From the NCBI GenBank assembly GCA_023443315.1, contig JAEZVA010000097.1:1-64000 (forward strand): a DNA stretch of 64,000 nucleotides. Direction: 5' to 3'. Origin of the DNA: Bacillota bacterium (GTDB lineage Bacteria; Bacillota; Clostridia; Oscillospirales; Ruminococcaceae). Under the pieces are notes generated by a model. That model was not told the DNA's origin, ran no database searches, and saw only the letters and a list, made by a program, of their open reading frames with translations. The position numbers and the translations under genes were made by a program. Each line of letters starts with the position of its first letter. Position 1 is the stretch's first letter. Of this stretch, positions 36,444 through 44,862 are shown one piece after another.

Positions 36444-36472
36444 AGCTTATCCCTTTTGCTTTCATGCGTCAA
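36444..36472 (-). promoter_or_regulatory. Possible promoter of the APC permease
   Basis: Minus strand TTGACG (36467-36472) with a weak TAAGCT -10 at 17 bases spacing (36444-36449), just upstream of the attenuator hairpin. Confidence 0.35.
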
Positions 36473-36483
36473 CCACTTTTCAC

Positions 36484-36529
36484 AAAAAACCAGTCGGTTT
36501 TGGTTTATAAATACCGTGACCGACTGGTT
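36484..36529 (-). terminator. Terminator of the decayed chemotaxis-receptor gene
   Basis: 10-bp stem (36488-36497 with 36520-36529) followed on the minus strand by six T residues. It lies 32 bases past the remnant's stop codon. Confidence 0.8.
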
Positions 36530-36560
36530 ATTGTAGTATAAGGGATAGAAAAACTTCTGT

Positions 36561-36915
36561 TTACACCTGAAACCGCTCTACGCAATGCACCAAACGAGCA
36601 GAGCTTGCTCTGGTTTCCTTCATAAGCTGTGCAACCTTGGCCATATAGTTCATCACCTCTGCCGCCTTTTGGGGGATGCGCTGCGTTCCCTGCTAGCCTT
36701 CGTTGCTTGAGAGATTGACCTCGTTGATGGCAGTAATCATGCTACGTATAGACATAAGCAGTTCTTCGTAGGTTGCGGTGAAATCCTTAACCCAACTGCT
36801 GGATAGACGCGGCATCGCCGAAGTGCTTTTTTCCGATGTCAACCATCGAACCGTAGCCGTCGATTACCTTTGTATCAATAAAGTTCAGCGCCTTCACTGC
36901 ACTTAACCACTGATT
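36561..36915 (-). pseudogene. Decayed 3' end of a methyl-accepting chemotaxis protein
   Basis: Minus-strand remnant of an MCP C-terminus. From the 5' side it reads NQWLSAVKALNFIDTKVIDG, then KKHFGDAASIQQL. A one-base insertion near 36790 shifts the frame to VKDFTATYEELLMSIRSM, ITAINEVNLSSNEG, an in-frame TAG, QGTQRIPQKAAEVMNYMAKV, and the end VHCVERFQV. The N-terminal sensor, membrane helices and most of the signalling domain are missing. No start site is present. The intact-looking terminator behind it supports a formerly functional gene. Confidence 0.85.
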
Positions 36916-37019
36916 ACTTTCAAAATCACCGAACGAATGGAGCCACTCATCATATAACAACTCAATGTACCAACATTTAGTACAACCCAAGCTTTATGTG
37001 ATGTAAATAAATAACACTA

Positions 37020-37048
37020 TTGCAATTTTCATATTGGCGTGTTATAAT
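37020..37048 (+). promoter_or_regulatory. Promoter of the TetR gene
   Basis: TTGCAA (37020-37025), 17-base spacer, TATAAT (37043-37048), 39 bases before the TetR start codon. Confidence 0.8.
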
Positions 37049-37049
37049 G

Positions 37050-37063
37050 CTACCAAACGGTAG
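37050..37063 (+). promoter_or_regulatory. Probable TetR operator
   Basis: Inverted repeat CTACC-AAAC-GGTAG directly after the -10 box and before the TetR start, the usual position of an autoregulatory TetR operator. Confidence 0.65.
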
Positions 37064-37086
37064 GTAGGATTCATTAAGGGGGACTT

Positions 37087-37662
37087 ATGAGAAAAGATAA
37101 AATTCTAGAAAGCTCGTTGGTTTTATTTGCAAACCAAGGGTATTTCGGCACCAGTATGGATGATATCGCAAGGGCGGTGGGGATTAAAAAGGGGTCTTTG
37201 TATTCTCATTACGCAGGAAAAGAAGACATATTCACCGCTGTATTTGATGGAATAGTAGCGGACTATGCGCAGTTTATCCGAAAATTGACCGTCTATGACG
37301 ATGAAACGAACTGCCCCAACAAGCTAAAAGAGATCTTTGCGGTCTATGTGAGGCATTGTAAAAACAACGACAAGATGGTGTTTTGGGATCGATACTATTA
37401 CTACCCGCCGGAATATCTTAAGGACTATATTTTCATAAAAACGCAAGAGATTGAGGCGCTTTTTCTTGAAATAATTATAAGAATCGTAGGTGATGGGATA
37501 ACAAAGGGTACTATTAAAAACGGCAATCCCCGTGATATCGCTCTGGCATTTTACTATATGATGATTGGTTTTGCGATGACCATCCGGTTTTATGATCAAA
37601 AGGAAATAGAGCCGGACATTTTGTCGTGTATCTCGGTATTTTTAGACGGTATAAGGCCATAA
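37087..37662 (+). CDS. TetR/AcrR family transcriptional regulator
   Basis: 191-residue repressor. The N-terminal HTH is typical: ILESSLVLFANQGYFGTSMD, DIARAVGIKKGSLYSHYAGK, EDIFTAVFDGIV. The C-terminal ligand domain is variable and ends near FLDGIRP. The start has AAGGGGG upstream. Its promoter carries a short palindrome that is probably its own operator, and the aldo/keto reductase gene follows after 37 bases on the same strand. Induction by a small hydrophobic compound is likely by family, but the ligand is unknown. Confidence 0.93.
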   Translation: MRKDKILESSLVLFANQGYFGTSMDDIARAVGIKKGSLYSHYAGKEDIFTAVFDGIVADYAQFIRKLTVYDDETNCPNKLKEIFAVYVRHCKNNDKMVFWDRYYYYPPEYLKDYIFIKTQEIEALFLEIIIRIVGDGITKGTIKNGNPRDIALAFYYMMIGFAMTIRFYDQKEIEPDILSCISVFLDGIRP

Positions 37663-37699
37663 CACGGCTATTATTTAGTCATTTAAGGAGGGTTACTCG

Positions 37700-38695
37700 G
37701 TGAACACAGTATTAAAAAGGAAACTGGGACGCAGCCAGATTGAGGTCAGTGCATTGGGGTTGGGCTGCTGGGCAATTGGCGGACCGTTTATTCTTAACGG
37801 TATGTCCGACGGTTGGGGCGATATTGACGATGCCCAATCAATTAAAGCGATACACCGCGCCCTAGCGCTTGGCATCAATTTTTTAGACACTGCCGATTGC
37901 TACGGTGTTGGGCACAGCGAGGAGGTTATCGGCAAGGCGATTTCGGGAAACAGAAGCAATGTCGTTATCGCAACCAAGTTTGGCTACTTTGGCAACGATG
38001 CAACCAAAACCCTGCACGGAACTAACATAACGCCCGCCTACATTGAACGGGCGTGCGAAGCATCCTTGAAACGGTTGGGAAGCGATTATATCGATTTGTA
38101 CCAGCTGCATGTGGGGGACATCTTGGTCTCGGAGGTAGAATCGGTGGGCGAGACGCTGGACACGCTCGTAAAGAAGGGCAAAATACGCACCTACGGCTGG
38201 AGCACCGATGGGTTGGATGCTGCTACGCTGTTTGCTAAACGCCCCAACTGCTGCGCTATTCAGCATAACCTAAACGTATTTGCCGATGCGCCGAGGATGA
38301 TTCAGCTATGCGAATCGAACGACCTTACCAGCATCAACCGCAGCCCGTTGGCGATGGGGTTTTTAAGCGGTAAGTTTACAGCAACCTCGCTAGTATCAAG
38401 CGAAGATGTCCGTGGAGCGGGCCATAGCTGGGTGCCGTATTTTAAAGATGGAATACCAGTGCCGGAGTTTTTAAATGCACTGGAAGCTGTGAGGGAGATT
38501 CTAACCAGCAACGGGCGCACGCTTGTTCAGGGGGCGTTGGCATGGATCTGGGGCAAAAGCGATGTGACCGTTCCAATCCCCGGCTTTAAAACCATTGCAC
38601 AGGTAGAAGAAAATGCAAAGGCGATGGAGTTTGGTCCGTTAACGCAGCTGCAAATGGAAGAGATCGATACCATTTTGCATCGCGCAAGCAGGTAA
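37700..38695 (+). CDS. Aldo/keto reductase
   Basis: NADPH-dependent (beta/alpha)8 oxidoreductase, 331 residues. The sequence has RKLGRSQIEVSALGLGCWAI, the catalytic Asp/Tyr region INFLDTADCYGVGHSEEVIG, then the lysine in IATKFG, and LGSDYIDLYQLHVGD with the active histidine. The C-terminal VTVPIPGFKTIAQVEENAKA contacts the cofactor. The start is GTG at 37700 with AAGGAGGG seven bases upstream. Probably in one transcript with the TetR gene and under its control. Substrate unknown. Confidence 0.93.
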   Translation: MNTVLKRKLGRSQIEVSALGLGCWAIGGPFILNGMSDGWGDIDDAQSIKAIHRALALGINFLDTADCYGVGHSEEVIGKAISGNRSNVVIATKFGYFGNDATKTLHGTNITPAYIERACEASLKRLGSDYIDLYQLHVGDILVSEVESVGETLDTLVKKGKIRTYGWSTDGLDAATLFAKRPNCCAIQHNLNVFADAPRMIQLCESNDLTSINRSPLAMGFLSGKFTATSLVSSEDVRGAGHSWVPYFKDGIPVPEFLNALEAVREILTSNGRTLVQGALAWIWGKSDVTVPIPGFKTIAQVEENAKAMEFGPLTQLQMEEIDTILHRASR

Positions 38696-38763
38696 GCCCG
38701 TTCCTATCTATAAAATAGACCGTGGTTACTGAATTTAGGCGCTGATTGATTTGTACAACTCAC

Positions 38764-38800
38764 AAAAAACCACTATGAGAACCTTCTCATAGTGGTTTTT
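38764..38800. terminator. Bidirectional terminator
   Basis: Stem of about 16 bp ACCACTATGAGA/TCTCATAGTGGT with A- and T-runs on either side (38764-38780 and 38785-38800), between the convergent aldo/keto reductase and ZIP transporter genes. Confidence 0.92.
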
Positions 38801-38862
38801 GATTATAATCCATATTAGCTTGTTATGTTAATGCTTTACCCTTTTAATCATTAAGCCAGATA

Positions 38863-39672
38863 CTATATAAACAGCAACAGGCTTACAGCCATTACACCCA
38901 TGCCGGCAATCAGCCCATAGATGGACAGATGGTGTTCCCCGTACTGCTCGGCGGAGGGGAGCAGTTCATCAAGGCTAATGTACACCATAATTCCCGCAAC
39001 AGCGGCAAAGATAAAGCCGAACATCACATCGTTAAAAAATCGGTATAAGAGAACGAAGCCTACGAGTGCGCCGACCGGCTCTGATAAGCCGGATAAAAAG
39101 GAATACGCAAACGCCTTTTTCCTGCTTCCAGTGGCGTAATAGATAGGCACTGCAACCGCAATGCCTTCGGGAATATTGTGTATTGCGATAGCAACTGCGA
39201 TGGGTATGCCCAGCGTGGGATCGTTGAGCGCGGCAGTAAAGGTGGCTAACCCTTCGGGAAAATTATGAATCGCGATTGCCAGCGCGGTGAACAGACCCAT
39301 TCTCATCAGGTTTGCTTTGTGGCTTTCGCTTTTCCCGTCCATCTCCTCCACCGTATGTACCTCATGCGGATTTTCCGTTGACGGTATTAGCTTGTCAATA
39401 AGGGCTATAATCAGTATGCCGAAAAAGAACCCGCCTACGGTAGCCCATGTTCCTGCCTTCTGCCCAAGTGCCGCGGTCAGGGCGTCTTGTGCCTTAACCA
39501 GTATCTCTACAAACGACACATAGATCATGACTCCCGCCGAAAAGCCCAGTGCAACAGATAAAAATCTGGTGCTGGTCTTTTTTGTAAGCAACGACAACGC
39601 GCTCCCTATACCCGTTGAAAGCCCTGCAAAAAGCGTTAAAGAAAAAGCAAATAGTACTGCATTAAAATCCAT
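38863..39672 (-). CDS. zupT: ZIP family metal transporter (ZupT type)
   Basis: Zinc/divalent-metal uptake permease, 269 residues with eight membrane helices. The two metal-site helices are explicit: AIAIHNFPEGLATFTAAL and AIAIHNIPEGIAVAVPIYYA, each with the His-Asn-x-Pro-Glu-Gly motif. A further LSGLSEPVGALVGF and an HEV-containing acidic loop (about residues 100-120) are also visible. Start at 39672 with AAAGGAG nine bases upstream. It is a single gene; no Zur-like box is clear in its upstream region. Confidence 0.93.
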   Translation of the reverse strand: MDFNAVLFAFSLTLFAGLSTGIGSALSLLTKKTSTRFLSVALGFSAGVMIYVSFVEILVKAQDALTAALGQKAGTWATVGGFFFGILIIALIDKLIPSTENPHEVHTVEEMDGKSESHKANLMRMGLFTALAIAIHNFPEGLATFTAALNDPTLGIPIAVAIAIHNIPEGIAVAVPIYYATGSRKKAFAYSFLSGLSEPVGALVGFVLLYRFFNDVMFGFIFAAVAGIMVYISLDELLPSAEQYGEHHLSIYGLIAGMGVMAVSLLLFI

Positions 39673-40071
39673 ATCAAATGCTCCTTTCGATTCTATTCGT
39701 ACAATCCGTATGTGGGAACACGCCCGTTTTGTTTGCCATGGAAGGCAGCGCGTCCGAAAATCGTATGCTTGTCCACGCGAGCGTTGCAGTTTTTTGAATA
39801 AACAAGCCTTGTCCTACCCAAGAGAAATTTATCGCCATTCATCTATTTATCGCAACCGTAACAATGGCGAAACAACAGCTGAACCCGTGGATAAAAGCCC
39901 TTGTTAGGTGTCTCTTAACTTGTTTTATCCGCCATTCTTACACATTTTATATACAGCAATTATACCGCTTTTCCTCATTTACCACAACATCACAACAGAT
40001 TTTTCGTTGTTACCCAGCAAACATTTTTTTGTTATCACGACAAAGAAATCTATCTTGTTGCATATGCGCAG
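39673..40071. other. Intergenic region without recognised features
   Basis: About 400 bases between zupT and the CrtO-like gene. It must carry the zupT promoter, but no consensus boxes, hairpin or known RNA family stands out. The plus-strand open frames across it lack ribosome sites and coding character. Confidence 0.4.
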
Positions 40072-40611
40072 TTATACTTCATCAGACGGTGGTTCATAGT
40101 TTAATGGAGCGCGCTTGTTTGTGCGCTTTCTCATGCCACGAAGCAATTTCACCAATTTCGGGCGATTGTAACGCTGCGCAACGATACAAGGAAGATTCAC
40201 AATCAGTGCGTAAAGCAACATCAGCCAGATGACATAGGGTGGCGCAAAGAAGCCAAAAACCCAAAACGGCAGTATTGCGAGGAGGTGTGTAAGCTCTGCA
40301 CGGCAGGTTTCAACAATAAATCGTTCCAGTCCCTTTTCCGAACAATCGGTTAGGTGTTTTTTTCTAAACCCGCTCTTTACAACCGCCGCCCCGTCAGGCA
40401 ACAGGTGCTTCCATCTACGTATAGCAAAAACCTTCTGATAAAACCGTCCGTCCTGCTCCCAACTACGCACGCGAAAAAGAAAACTATCCGTGTTGTAAAA
40501 CTTATCTGGAATGATGTTAGATATGATTGCGGCTGACGTCTGCAGCACAAACCACACAACAGCAAATAGTATGACCATCCATACTTCCGACAAGAATAAT
40601 ACCTGCATCAT
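40072..40611 (-). CDS. crtO: CrtO-like glycosyl-4,4'-diaponeurosporenoate acyltransferase
   Basis: Small membrane protein of 179 residues resembling Staphylococcus CrtO, which acylates the sugar of the carotenoid staphyloxanthin. Matching segments are NIIPDKFYNTDSFLFRVRSW, FAIRRWKHLLPDG, IVETCRAELTHLLAILPFWV, and NLPCIVAQRYNRPKLVKLLR. Two to three hydrophobic helices are visible. The ATG at 40611 has CTGGAG upstream. It lies 4 bases after the CrtQ-like gene and is the last gene of the cluster. True substrate unproven because no CrtM-type synthase is in the window. Confidence 0.85.
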   Translation of the reverse strand: MMQVLFLSEVWMVILFAVVWFVLQTSAAIISNIIPDKFYNTDSFLFRVRSWEQDGRFYQKVFAIRRWKHLLPDGAAVVKSGFRKKHLTDCSEKGLERFIVETCRAELTHLLAILPFWVFGFFAPPYVIWLMLLYALIVNLPCIVAQRYNRPKLVKLLRGMRKRTNKRAPLNYEPPSDEV

Positions 40612-40615
40612 GGAT

Positions 40616-41713
40616 TCACTCCAGTCTAATTTCTCTGTCTTTCCAAGTAACATTTTTACGCAGAGCCACTTTTATGAACGACCGAAAGAACACCAAGAGA
40701 AAGAACAAAAGATACAATGGGTAGCATAATGCCGTAACAATACTAAATGAACCAGTTCTGCTCGAAATTCTGTAAAGCTCTAAGACCCATAGAATATATA
40801 ACACGAAAACGAAAGCTGCAAGGATAATATCTTTTAGGAAAATGACCTCAACCACGCTAAAAACGGTAAGAATTAGCGCGCTTATCCAAAGAAAAGTCAT
40901 GATAAAGATAGGAAGCGGCGTCTTAAGCGCACCTGTGGCAAAGTTCTTTGTCCAGCCTCGCACCAAATCTTTAATGCCACCGTGGTACATGCGGTAGTGA
41001 ATCAGCCCTTTGCCCATAAAAAGACGATACGTGTATCCCTCTTTGGCAAGGTTATTACCCAGTGCAATGTCATCGACGATACTGCTTTTTACCGATTCAT
41101 GTCCGCCAATCCTATTGTATATCTTAGCCGGGATTAGAATGACAGGACCGCACAGACCGGCATGTTTTTTTGTGAATGTTGTTCCGATGCCATTTGCGCC
41201 AACCTGAATGATATTAAAAAAGAACGAAAGCTGCTCGTACCCTTTCTCTAATGTATGGTAAGGCAGAACCGATACCACACATCTTCTTTCATGATAGGCG
41301 TTCACAAGGCTTGCCACTGCGTCCGGCATCAGACGTACGTCTGCGTCAAGGAATAACAACAGCTCCGCGCGAGTAGCCCTTGCCCCCTCGTAGCATGCCC
41401 ACGACTTGCCGGTCCAGCCGTCCGGCTTTTCTGTGACCGATATCAGTTTGACATTGCCATACCGCCGTACAACTTCAGCTGTTCGGTCGCCGGAGCAATC
41501 ATCAACACAGATAATCTCATGTACCGAGTACGTCTGCTTTGCCAGATCCTGTAGCAGCAGCGCAATACTCTTCTCCTCATTCCTTGCAGGGATAATGATT
41601 GAAACCTTGTACTGCATCTTACACGAGGTGGTCTTTTTCAGCATCGGAAAATGGGTAAAAAGAAACAGACTTATTAGTAGCCCTACTAAGATGAAAACAA
41701 TATTACTCTCCAA
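40616..41713 (-). CDS. crtQ: Family 2 glycosyltransferase, CrtQ-like
   Basis: Membrane-associated GT2 glycosyltransferase, 365 residues, similar to CrtQ, which glycosylates diaponeurosporenoate. The nucleotide-sugar region is KVSIIIPARNEEKSIALLLQ, the metal motif ELLLFLDADVRLMPDAV, then HAGLCGPVILIPAKIYNRIG. A C-terminal helix bundle ends in NVTWKDREIRL, as in staphylococcal CrtQ. The start is TTG at 41713 with AGAGGTG upstream. It follows the desaturase gene by 18 bases. Confidence 0.88.
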   Translation of the reverse strand: MESNIVFILVGLLISLFLFTHFPMLKKTTSCKMQYKVSIIIPARNEEKSIALLLQDLAKQTYSVHEIICVDDCSGDRTAEVVRRYGNVKLISVTEKPDGWTGKSWACYEGARATRAELLLFLDADVRLMPDAVASLVNAYHERRCVVSVLPYHTLEKGYEQLSFFFNIIQVGANGIGTTFTKKHAGLCGPVILIPAKIYNRIGGHESVKSSIVDDIALGNNLAKEGYTYRLFMGKGLIHYRMYHGGIKDLVRGWTKNFATGALKTPLPIFIMTFLWISALILTVFSVVEVIFLKDIILAAFVFVLYILWVLELYRISSRTGSFSIVTALCYPLYLLFFLLVFFRSFIKVALRKNVTWKDREIRLE

Positions 41714-41731
41714 ACTAATTCACCTCTTTTG

Positions 41732-43315
41732 TCAGCATTCCTTGATTAGTCTCTTGTTTGTTTCGTCCGCGGCCAGTTTCCCCGTTAAAAAGCATGTTGG
41801 TACCCCTGACGGACTGAACGCCCATTGCCCAGCCTGATAGATGTTGTCAAACGGCGTGAGAATCGATTTACTGATTCTTTTAAACCTTGTTTCTGACGGC
41901 AATCTCTCCCCCGAAAATGCCCAGCCAGCGATTGCCCCTTCCGCCGAGCCCGCGATATCCTTTATCGTTAATGGGGTTGAGCAGATGCTAAAAATTATTT
42001 TATCGCGTAACCCGGGCATCAGCCTGCGGTCGATAAGATCGATGATTGTTTCGGTGCATCTACGTTTGAATTCTTCATATTTTCCTGCACTACAGATCTT
42101 ACTGACAATAGTATAGTCCATTACGGTACTAACAATAAGACCCGTCTTTCCTTTTGGGGCGAGCGATGGGTCTCTCAACACGGGGCAGGATATTTCGTAC
42201 GTCGTGTATTTTAAAAATCTTACTATCCGGTCGATGTCCGTTTCCGACGATTCGTCGGTATCAGTAGCAGTCCTTAATCCCAGCTTGTCCGGTGTGTAAA
42301 AACAGTGTGGCGCGCAATGACCCAAAAAGCAGCTGCTATCCATATCCACACCAATAAAAACAGAGAAAACCGAATCCCCACCGTGGTTTTTTCGAACTAG
42401 CTCCCTCCATGCAGTGGCTTTTTTGCTTTTGGCATAATCGTTTGGGTGTAAGGCACTGCATAACTGCCCTGTGTCGCACGCCCAAATGAGTTTTTTGTAT
42501 CCGAATACTCGGCCGTCGTCGGACTTGACTTCCTGCCGGGCGGTATCCACATCGGTGATACCCGTATCTTTGAGTATGATGCCACCGCTTTTACCTATAT
42601 AATCGCAGAGCTTGTCCGCCAAAACACCAGTTCCACCGAGTGGGTAGAAATAATCGCAGTACTGCCCGAAATAACTCAGAGCAAAGAATGCCGGCGTGTT
42701 TTTGAAGAAGTGCTGCGTTATCATGTCGATTAACGAACGGTTATCTGTGAATTTTTCCAGATACTCGTTTATCGGCTCGGAGAGCGCAGCTGCCTTGTTG
42801 ATGTTTTTCTGATACTTCAAAAGCCATGGGAGCAGCGTTTTAAGCAGGTATTCACGGTCTTTTGGCATAGCTTCCATAAACATAGGATTGTCGATGCCGT
42901 AAAACACATCCATGTAACCCATCACTGTTTTAATCTCGTCAACGATACGTTCTATCTCTTTTCTATTATTGGGGAACGTTCGGCAAAGCAGTTCTTTATA
43001 ATCGTGAAGGCTGGAATTGGACTTAATTTGAATCGTATCGTCTTCTATTCTTATACTAACAGGATTTTTGACGAATTCCATGCTAATTTCAAGCTGTTTG
43101 AGCATGGGTTTTATTATTCCCGAATTTTCAAATGCGCGGATGCCTCCGTCAAAAACAAAATCATTGTGTTTAAACGAGGTAACAAGCCCACCGATATTAC
43201 CGCTCCTTTCGCAAAGCAAAACGCGGTGTCCATATCTGCACAAGTAAGCTGCCGCTGCAAGCCCTGCCGCGCCTGCTCCAACTATAACAACTTCAAAATT
43301 CTTTACGTCATTCAC
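41732..43315 (-). CDS. Phytoene desaturase family FAD oxidoreductase (CrtN/CrtP-like)
   Basis: 527-residue FAD-dependent oxidoreductase of the carotenoid desaturase/isomerase family. The dinucleotide motif is EVVIVGAGAAGLAAAAYLCR (near residue 8), followed by GGLVTSFKHNDFVFDGGIRA. The central TPAFFALSYFGQYCDYFYPL and C-terminal GQWAFSPSGVPTCFLTGKLA are the usual substrate and FAD-closing regions. Whether it desaturates like CrtN or oxidises a terminal methyl like CrtP cannot be told. It starts at 43315 behind a long palindrome and precedes CrtQ- and CrtO-like genes. Confidence 0.88.
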   Translation of the reverse strand: MNDVKNFEVVIVGAGAAGLAAAAYLCRYGHRVLLCERSGNIGGLVTSFKHNDFVFDGGIRAFENSGIIKPMLKQLEISMEFVKNPVSIRIEDDTIQIKSNSSLHDYKELLCRTFPNNRKEIERIVDEIKTVMGYMDVFYGIDNPMFMEAMPKDREYLLKTLLPWLLKYQKNINKAAALSEPINEYLEKFTDNRSLIDMITQHFFKNTPAFFALSYFGQYCDYFYPLGGTGVLADKLCDYIGKSGGIILKDTGITDVDTARQEVKSDDGRVFGYKKLIWACDTGQLCSALHPNDYAKSKKATAWRELVRKNHGGDSVFSVFIGVDMDSSCFLGHCAPHCFYTPDKLGLRTATDTDESSETDIDRIVRFLKYTTYEISCPVLRDPSLAPKGKTGLIVSTVMDYTIVSKICSAGKYEEFKRRCTETIIDLIDRRLMPGLRDKIIFSICSTPLTIKDIAGSAEGAIAGWAFSGERLPSETRFKRISKSILTPFDNIYQAGQWAFSPSGVPTCFLTGKLAADETNKRLIKEC

Positions 43316-43344
43316 AATGTGTCATCCTTTCTTTACACGATAGT

Positions 43345-43381
43345 ATAATACGCTATACCACATCGTGATATAGCGTATTAT
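43345..43381. promoter_or_regulatory. 13-bp inverted repeat upstream of the desaturase gene
   Basis: Perfect inverted repeat (43345-43357 and 43369-43381) with an 11-nt spacer, about 30 bases before the desaturase start. It overlaps A+T-rich -10-like sequences on both strands. Best read as an operator or leader hairpin for the desaturase-CrtQ-CrtO unit. Confidence 0.55.
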
Positions 43382-43473
43382 GAGATGCGCTCATGCATGA
43401 TTAAAAGGCATGCAGCATCTACAGTCTGCGTAGGTTATAAGTTGGGCGTGACGTCGTATGTGTAAGCGCATAG

Positions 43474-43510
43474 GAAAAACGGAGCACGGCACTAACGTGG
43501 TGTGCCATTT
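43474..43510 (-). terminator. Candidate terminator after tspO
   Basis: Imperfect stem (GGCAC..CAC/GTG..GTGC, about 43482-43506) followed on the minus strand by TTTTTCC, just past the tspO stop. It would separate tspO from the desaturase unit. Confidence 0.4.
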
Positions 43511-43515
43511 TTCTA

Positions 43516-43989
43516 TCAGTTTAGCACTGCAATCCCTATATTTAAATAGGTGGCGAATAAAATCCAAAGCAAATAGGGCAGCATCAGGTATCCCGCCGCA
43601 TTTTTGATGCGATAAAATGATATCGTCGTCAGCAAAACCAAAACATCCAACAACACAATCACTGCGACGGCTAGCCAATACCACTCAAATCGAAAGAATA
43701 CAATCGGCCAGATGAAGTTCACAATAAGCTGCGCCCAATATAGGGTGATTGCCCTTTTGCGATCCTCTGTTAGAGGAGCTTGGTAAATGAGATAGGCCGC
43801 TATCGCCATTAAAAGATAAAGTATAGGCCAAATAACGCCGAAAAGCCATCCCGGTGGCGACAACGGCGGTTTTATATAGGATGTGTAGAGCTCACCTATG
43901 CTGCCGGAAAACAGGCTACCAAGCACACCGATAAGCTGTGTTGCAAGTACGATGGTAATAAGCTGGAACCAATTGATCTTTTTTGTCAT
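43516..43989 (-). CDS. tspO: TspO/MBR family protein
   Basis: Tryptophan-rich five-helix membrane protein, 157 residues. Homologues bind porphyrins and sterol-like ligands and influence tetrapyrrole, stress or pigment physiology. Visible: SYIKPPLSPPGWLFGVIWPI (the conserved Pro-Pro-Gly-W-x-F region), LYLLMAIAAYLIYQAP, LYWAQLIVNFIWPIVFFRFE, and a C-terminal LMLPYLLWILFATYLNIGIA. Starts at 43989. It lies 65 bases after the SDR gene on the same strand and before the carotenoid-type genes. In photosynthetic bacteria TspO affects pigment genes; a similar link here is inference. Confidence 0.93.
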   Translation of the reverse strand: MTKKINWFQLITIVLATQLIGVLGSLFSGSIGELYTSYIKPPLSPPGWLFGVIWPILYLLMAIAAYLIYQAPLTEDRKRAITLYWAQLIVNFIWPIVFFRFEWYWLAVAVIVLLDVLVLLTTISFYRIKNAAGYLMLPYLLWILFATYLNIGIAVLN

Positions 43990-44054
43990 ACTATTTTCAC
44001 CCCCGTAACAGTATATGCGCGATACGATTGGTTTATTTGTTGGTTATAGAACCG

Positions 44055-44849
44055 CTAATCTTTAATTAGCCTGCCTTTTCTAAAGCCTGCGGTCGTAAAA
44101 CACCATAACGCCCTTCTGTTTGTAAGCCATGCAATCTGAGCGCCGTTTTTGGTGTTGCTGAGTATTCTAGGTACGAAATATTCCGCAACCGTTTCGGGCT
44201 TCTCTGCCAGTATGTTAAACAGCCTCTTAAACCTTTCGTCCGAAAAAACATCAGACCGCGCTCCGTCTGGTGTTTTTGTAATAAAATCGGTCAGCATCAT
44301 ACCGGGAGATAACCGTCCTGCTAGAACGCCAGTGCCCTCCAGTTCCTTGGCGAGCCCTTGCATAAAATAGGTTAAAGCGCGTTTTGATGTGCCATACAGT
44401 ATTGTTTTAAGCTGTATCATGTTGTTAGAGCCGAGCCCCTCCATGCTGTATATCGCGCCATGCCCTTGTTTTAGCATTCCCGCTGCCGCAATCTGTGAGC
44501 CGTATATCATGCCGGTTATATTTGTCGCTATCACGTTTTGGGTGTAGGTTTCTCCTGTTTCCCAACAGAACTGATGCGGCGCGTTTTGCCCTGCATTGTT
44601 AATCCATATATCTACCCCGCCCCACTGTGCAACTGAGACGTCCCATAGGTTTTTTAGGCTTGCTCTTTCCTGTACGTTGCATGGTACATAGATAAACTTC
44701 CCCTCAAAGGGTGACAGTGCCGCGTGAGCAGCTGCGGGCAGCGTTTCACCCCTACCCGATAGTGTTACCTGACATCCCGCGCGCAGAAACTCCGTTGCCA
44801 TGCAAAAACCAATGCCGCGTGTGCTTCCGGTTATCACCACGCTCCTCAT
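44055..44849 (-). CDS. Short-chain dehydrogenase/reductase
   Basis: Classical SDR, 264 residues. The Rossmann motif TGSTRGIGFCMATEFLRAG is at the N-terminus (Gly-x3-Gly-x-Gly variant), NNAG is present in VDIWINNAGQNAPHQF, and the catalytic Tyr-x3-Lys is in TILYGTSKRALTYFMQG. The ATG at 44849 has GGAGGGG upstream. It resembles chlorophyll(ide)-b-reductase-like SDRs (NYC1 type) in overall look, but this is a weak impression. It lies 13 bases after the flavodoxin gene and before tspO. Confidence 0.88.
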   Translation of the reverse strand: MRSVVITGSTRGIGFCMATEFLRAGCQVTLSGRGETLPAAAHAALSPFEGKFIYVPCNVQERASLKNLWDVSVAQWGGVDIWINNAGQNAPHQFCWETGETYTQNVIATNITGMIYGSQIAAAGMLKQGHGAIYSMEGLGSNNMIQLKTILYGTSKRALTYFMQGLAKELEGTGVLAGRLSPGMMLTDFITKTPDGARSDVFSDERFKRLFNILAEKPETVAEYFVPRILSNTKNGAQIAWLTNRRALWCFTTAGFRKGRLIKD

Positions 44850-44862
44850 AAACACCCCTCCG

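Noticed and set aside
39527..39907. 126-codon open frame on the plus strand over the zupT start
   Set aside because: Mostly antisense to zupT and its promoter; no coding features.
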